Below, piece after piece: positions 11,615-14,579 of a DNA stretch of 14,579 nt (the first letter of the stretch is position 1; each line of letters begins with the position of its first letter). The stretch is from CAYIBD01 sp964361655 (GTDB lineage Bacteria > Patescibacteriota > Minisyncoccia > Sungbacterales > SURF-37). The translations under genes and the position numbers were made by a program. The notes below the pieces were generated by a model, which saw only the letters and a program-made list of their open reading frames with translations, did not search any database and was not told the DNA's origin. The DNA lies in assembly GCA_964361655.1 (NCBI GenBank), contig CAYIBD010000018.1, positions 1 through 14,579 of the forward strand, given 5' to 3'.

Positions 11615-12502
11615 TCAATACGGAGCCCGGGTACGCTCGCGACGTCGAACGGAGGTCCCGTCGCTCACCAGCGTCACACTCCCATCCCGATCGGTGCGGA
11701 ATATTTCGATGCCAATGCCGGTCAGGCGATCCAGCACCTCTTGGGCCGGGTGGCCGTAGCGATTGCGTCGGCCGGAGGAGATCACCGCGATCTTCGGCCG
11801 GACTGCGGCCAGGAAGAAATCGCCGCTCGAGGTCTTTGAGCCATGGTGCCCGACTTTGAGCACGTCTGATCGAAGCTCACCGCCCGTAGCCAGGAGTCGA
11901 CGCTCGAGCGGTAATTCGGCATCGGACATGAAAAGGGCCGAGCTCGAAGCATGGACGAGCCGGAGCACGATTGCGGCATCATGGATGTTTTTCGGCGAAG
12001 CACCGGCAAATGATTCGAATGGAGTAAGGACCTGGAATTCAGCGCTATGATCAAGTCGGATCCGCTGGCCACGCCCGGCAATGACCGTGGGAATATTTTT
12101 TTCGCGAAGACGCTCCCGCCAGAGTGAATACTCCGGGATCGAGTGATTTACCCCGGTCTCTAGGATCATGCCGACCTCATACCGACCGAGGACTTCGAGG
12201 AGTCCATCCAGATGATCGGCGTGGGGATGGGTGAGAATGACAAGGTCAATGGAGCGATCCCAGAACGGCATGACCTCGCCCAGGCGGCCGAGCACGGTGC
12301 GATCCGGCCCGCCGTCAATCAGCACTTGGTTGCCGTTCGGCGCCTCGATGAAGCTCGCATCGCCCTGGCCGACATCGAAGACATGGATGAAGACGCGGTT
12401 TTGATGGGTCTCGACCCAAAAAACCGCCTGCCAGACAAGGCCGGCAGCGAGCGCGAGTGCTGCGAGGAAGTACCAATGGCCGTATTTGCGAAGCTTCAGC
12501 AT
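11615..12502 (-). CDS. ComEC-type metallo-beta-lactamase domain protein
   Basis: This 295-residue protein matches the C-terminal hydrolase domain of ComEC, the DNA-uptake channel. One membrane helix (residues 9-30) precedes the domain. Then come VFDVGQGDASFIEAPNGNQVLIDGG, the zinc motif THPHADH (H92, H94, D96, H97), D194 in FMSDAE, GHHGSKTSS (218-226) and GRRNRYGHP with H251. In ComEC this domain is thought to degrade or process one DNA strand during uptake. It starts at the ATG at 12502, directly after repeat copy C, which separates it from comEC. Removing the 94-bp repeat would join the two genes in frame. The NMP kinase gene follows by 32 bp. Confidence 0.93.
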   Translation of the reverse strand: MLKLRKYGHWYFLAALALAAGLVWQAVFWVETHQNRVFIHVFDVGQGDASFIEAPNGNQVLIDGGPDRTVLGRLGEVMPFWDRSIDLVILTHPHADHLDGLLEVLGRYEVGMILETGVNHSIPEYSLWRERLREKNIPTVIAGRGQRIRLDHSAEFQVLTPFESFAGASPKNIHDAAIVLRLVHASSSALFMSDAELPLERRLLATGGELRSDVLKVGHHGSKTSSGDFFLAAVRPKIAVISSGRRNRYGHPAQEVLDRLTGIGIEIFRTDRDGSVTLVSDGTSVRRRERTRAPY

Positions 12503-12506
12503 CGTA

Positions 12507-12600
12507 TAGAAGCCATGTGAGACGCCAGGAAATTACGCCATGCGAAACGCCAACTGGCGTCTACTATGGCCTGCCGCTCTGGCGTCTATTATGGCTTCTA
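12507..12600. repeat. Palindromic repeat family, copy C (94 bp), between comEC halves
   Basis: It has the same tagaagcca and tggcttcta ends as copies A and B. The four 16-bp units are two direct and two inverted, with spacers of 9, 2 and 9 bases. On the minus strand it supplies the last 12 codons and stop of comEC and ends 4 bases before the start codon of the hydrolase gene. Confidence 0.88.
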
Positions 12601-14114
12601 TGGGCGCGCCAGAGCACATAACCGATCAGCGCATATCCTCCGATAAGCATGAGCACGCCAAATCCCGAAACCTCCAGGGCCGCGAGCGGCAGCCGGGAAA
12701 AGAAATCAATCGCCGAAAGCTCGTAGCCAAGGAGTGCAAAGGCCGGTAGAGCCGCGATGCGGCCGGCTAGCTCGGAAACAAACCCAACGAGTCCGGTGAG
12801 AAACCCAAAGAACATCGTGGCCGGGATGAGCGGGATTATGGCCAGGTTGGCCAGCGGCGAGACCAGGGAGAGCGTCCCGAATTGATAGACCAAGAGGGGC
12901 AGCACGGCGAATTGAGCCGCAAGCGTGGCAATGAATGTTTCCTTAAGGAGAGAGCGCTTGCGGCGCCGGAGTTTTTGCGGATCACGGGAATCGCGGATGA
13001 GCCCGGCATCACGAACCGGCGGGATCATACGGAGCTTAATTGTTTCGTACCACTGCTCCACGATCGGCGCTCCGTAGAGCAGGCCGAGCGTGGCCATGAA
13101 TGATAGCTGGAAGCCAGCGTCAAAGCGGAGGATTTGGGGGTTATGGATAAGCATAGCCACAGCGGCAAAGGCCAGCGCATTTCGCATACGGTAGAGCCGG
13201 CCTTCGCGCCTAGCAATCAAGACCAGAATGCCCATGACCGCCGCCCGCACCACTGAAGCCGCCGCACCGGTGAGCATGGTGAATCCGATAATGCCGGCCA
13301 CAGCCAGCCAAAATGCCAATCGGAACGGCACGAAGAAAATCATGAGCGCCTTCATGAGCGCATCGGCAAGGATAGTGATGTTGTAACCGGAAAGGGCGAC
13401 GACGTGGCTCGTTCCGGTTTGCCGAAGCTTTTCAGTTAGCGATTTCGGAAAGCTCTGCCGCTCGCCGATGATAAGGCCAGCCATGAAGGCCGCGTGCGGT
13501 TCGGGCAGGACTCGATCAAGATTCGAGGCAAAGCGCTCTTTCATCCGAAAGAGAAATCGGTAGAGCGGTGAACCGAGGTTATGGCCGAGAAGCTCAATCT
13601 CTGGGAAGCGCATGACGAGGTAGATATCGTCCTTGGCCAGATAGGCCGCGTAATCAAAATCGGGAGAGAAATTCTCCGGCCGCTCCAGGCGGCCGGAGAT
13701 GCGGAGCCGGTCACCGTAGCCGTATTCGGGGAACGCTCGGCTGACCACAAGCACTTTTGCGGCCGATTCGGATTCCCGAACAACGAGTCGTTGAGTTTGT
13801 GCCCGCCGCACCGGATCATCGTCCACCGTAGCGGTGATGGCAATCTCTTGGCCCACCGCTCGATCGAGCGACGTTTCCGGTACGCGGCTTTCCCGGAGGA
13901 ACCAGAAACTCCCTGCCGACGCTGACAAGACGCAAAATCCAATCACCGCGACCCTGACGCGTCCCGGCGCCCCCAACAGCCCGAATGCGGCCAGCGCCCC
14001 GCCCAAACCAAAAACCGCTGCGATCAACGCAAGCGGCAGAGAGATGAAAGAGGCGACGGCCACACCGGCGATAAACGCCACGAGCAGCCAGAAGAAAATT
14101 TGGGATTTGGTCAT
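12564..14114 (-). CDS. comEC: ComEC/Rec2 competence membrane protein, lacking the hydrolase domain
   Basis: The 516-residue polytopic membrane protein forms the DNA-uptake channel of natural transformation. It has N-terminal helices (1-75), then a DUF4131-like soluble OB part (AITATVDDDPVRR...LRISGRLERPENFSPDFDYAAYL). The Competence domain follows, with AFMAGLIIGERQSFPKSL, GTSHVVALSGYNITI, GAAASVVRAAVMG and FDAGFQLSFMATLGLL. It ends in a run of helices. The usual third part, a metallo-beta-lactamase domain, is on the next gene. The last 12 residues (HRSHNRRQSGRP) are encoded by repeat copy C and so are not ancestral. Translation starts at the ATG at 14114. An uptake pilus is needed for function and is not in this window. 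Confidence 0.94.
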   Translation of the reverse strand: MTKSQIFFWLLVAFIAGVAVASFISLPLALIAAVFGLGGALAAFGLLGAPGRVRVAVIGFCVLSASAGSFWFLRESRVPETSLDRAVGQEIAITATVDDDPVRRAQTQRLVVRESESAAKVLVVSRAFPEYGYGDRLRISGRLERPENFSPDFDYAAYLAKDDIYLVMRFPEIELLGHNLGSPLYRFLFRMKERFASNLDRVLPEPHAAFMAGLIIGERQSFPKSLTEKLRQTGTSHVVALSGYNITILADALMKALMIFFVPFRLAFWLAVAGIIGFTMLTGAAASVVRAAVMGILVLIARREGRLYRMRNALAFAAVAMLIHNPQILRFDAGFQLSFMATLGLLYGAPIVEQWYETIKLRMIPPVRDAGLIRDSRDPQKLRRRKRSLLKETFIATLAAQFAVLPLLVYQFGTLSLVSPLANLAIIPLIPATMFFGFLTGLVGFVSELAGRIAALPAFALLGYELSAIDFFSRLPLAALEVSGFGVLMLIGGYALIGYVLWRAHRSHNRRQSGRP

Positions 14115-14121
14115 GCGAGGC

Positions 14122-14176
14122 CCTACGAATTACGAAAACCGCATTCGTAATTCGAGCAAAATTCGTAATTCGTAGG
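14122..14176. repeat. CGAATTACGAA-type hairpin repeat
   Basis: A perfect 15-bp inverted repeat cctacgaattacgaa / ttcgtaattcgtagg (14122-14136 and 14162-14176) has a third ttcgtaattcg copy between the arms. It fills most of the gap between the cobO-type gene and comEC. Related repeats lie at 6361-6461 and 1703-1792. Confidence 0.8.
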
Positions 14177-14202
14177 AAGACCGCTGCCCATTATTTTGAG
14201 TT

Positions 14203-14579
14203 TCAGTATTCTAACCCACGTTTGGCTTTGATGCCTTTCTCGAAGGGATGTCTGATGTCCCGCATCTCGGTAACAAGATCAGCAGCGTCAATGAATTCCT
14301 GCGGCGCGTCACGGCCAGTGAGAATTAAGTTTTCAAGTTTTTCAGTCGATAAGTTTATAAGTTCTAAAACTTTTTCTTTAGGAATTAAGTTGAGGTGAAC
14401 GGCGTTGTTGATTTCATCGAGGATGACCATGTCCCAGTTCCCGGACTCGATCTCGCGCCGAGCGAGGGCCAATCCTTCTTCGGCTGCCTTGCGATGCTCC
14501 TCAATCGGCAGCTTATCCCCTAGAATACCAACAAAACCCCTCCCCATCTTCACCAGCTTGAACGCTGGTGAAGATGGGG
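14203..14579 (-). CDS. cobO: Corrinoid adenosyltransferase (CobO/BtuR type), 5' end outside window
   Basis: The visible C-terminal part (about 115 residues) belongs to the P-loop corrinoid adenosyltransferase family, which transfers the adenosyl group of ATP to cob(I)alamin-type corrinoids. It shows MGRGFVGILGDKLP, WDMVILDEINNAVHLNLI (Walker-B-like LDE), LILTGRDAPQEFIDAADLVTEMRDIRHPFEKGIKAKRGLEY, all strongly conserved in the family. The N-terminal Walker A motif lies beyond the window. The frame stays open to the window edge. A GTG at 14553 exists but would leave out the catalytic P-loop, so the gene is treated as 5'-truncated. The first codons are inside a suspicious terminal palindrome. 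In a small genome this enzyme more likely serves salvage for a B12-dependent enzyme than de novo synthesis. Confidence 0.88.
   Translation of the reverse strand, partial: PSSPAFKLVKMGRGFVGILGDKLPIEEHRKAAEEGLALARREIESGNWDMVILDEINNAVHLNLIPKEKVLELINLSTEKLENLILTGRDAPQEFIDAADLVTEMRDIRHPFEKGIKAKRGLEY
14542..14579. repeat. Perfect 16-bp inverted repeat at the window end
   Basis: ccccatcttcaccagc (14542-14557) and its exact complement (14564-14579) flank a 6-base loop, inside the cobO reading frame, and the sequence stops at the last paired base. A fold-back at a contig end is a common assembly or amplification artefact. Confidence 0.7.

Noticed and set aside
11615..14114. comEC split by a sequencing frameshift
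   Set aside because: The two parts are separated by a clearly defined 94-bp repeat with two other copies in the window, not by a single-base change.

Overview
The window looks like a scaffold from a small-genome uncultured bacterium, most likely of the Candidate Phyla Radiation (Patescibacteria). This is an inference. It rests on the split translation operon, an S12 with an extra internal segment, a zinc-ribbon nucleoside monophosphate kinase of the type common in that group, many short dispersed hairpin repeats between genes, and a 100-N scaffold gap. UGA is used as a stop by several clear genes, so the code is standard and not the UGA=Gly code of Gracilibacteria/Absconditabacteria.

Positions 1-7100, minus strand, are a str/S10-type translation cluster. 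In transcription order it runs rpsL (S12), rpsG (S7), fusA (EF-G), a small Phd/YefM-like gene, tuf (EF-Tu), rpsJ (S10), rplC (L3). A small GIY-YIG nuclease cassette then sits where rplD would be expected. rpsL and tuf each have a clear sigma70-type promoter, and both begin with the same 11 bases. A 174-bp element with 19-bp terminal inverted repeats and a 4-bp direct flank repeat lies between the rpsL promoter and its start codon. The rplC leader contains a terminator-like hairpin and an overlapping competing hairpin.

Positions 7100-8130 hold an M50 site-2-type membrane protease (minus), then rpmB (L28) and a tRNA-Pro(GGG) only 4 nt apart (plus), closed by a strong terminator. Positions 8130-10600 are a looser region. 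It has thyX, a structured segment ending in a tRNA-like 3' half plus terminator, an unrecognised 142-residue gene, and an unrecognised 83-residue gene on the minus strand with its own promoter and terminator.

Positions 10597-14579, minus strand, hold a cobO-type adenosyltransferase (cut by the window end), comEC (membrane part), a ComEC-type metallo-beta-lactamase gene, a zinc-ribbon NMP kinase interrupted by the N gap, and a small overlapping gene. comEC and the hydrolase are normally one protein. Here they are separated by a 94-bp palindromic repeat whose exact removal joins them in frame.

The most unusual content is non-coding. One palindromic repeat family built from 16-bp units occurs three times (5577-5675, 7753-7822, 12507-12600), each time touching a gene boundary. 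A second, CGAAT-rich hairpin family occurs at 1703-1792, 6361-6461 and 14122-14176. The MITE-like element lies at the rpsL start.
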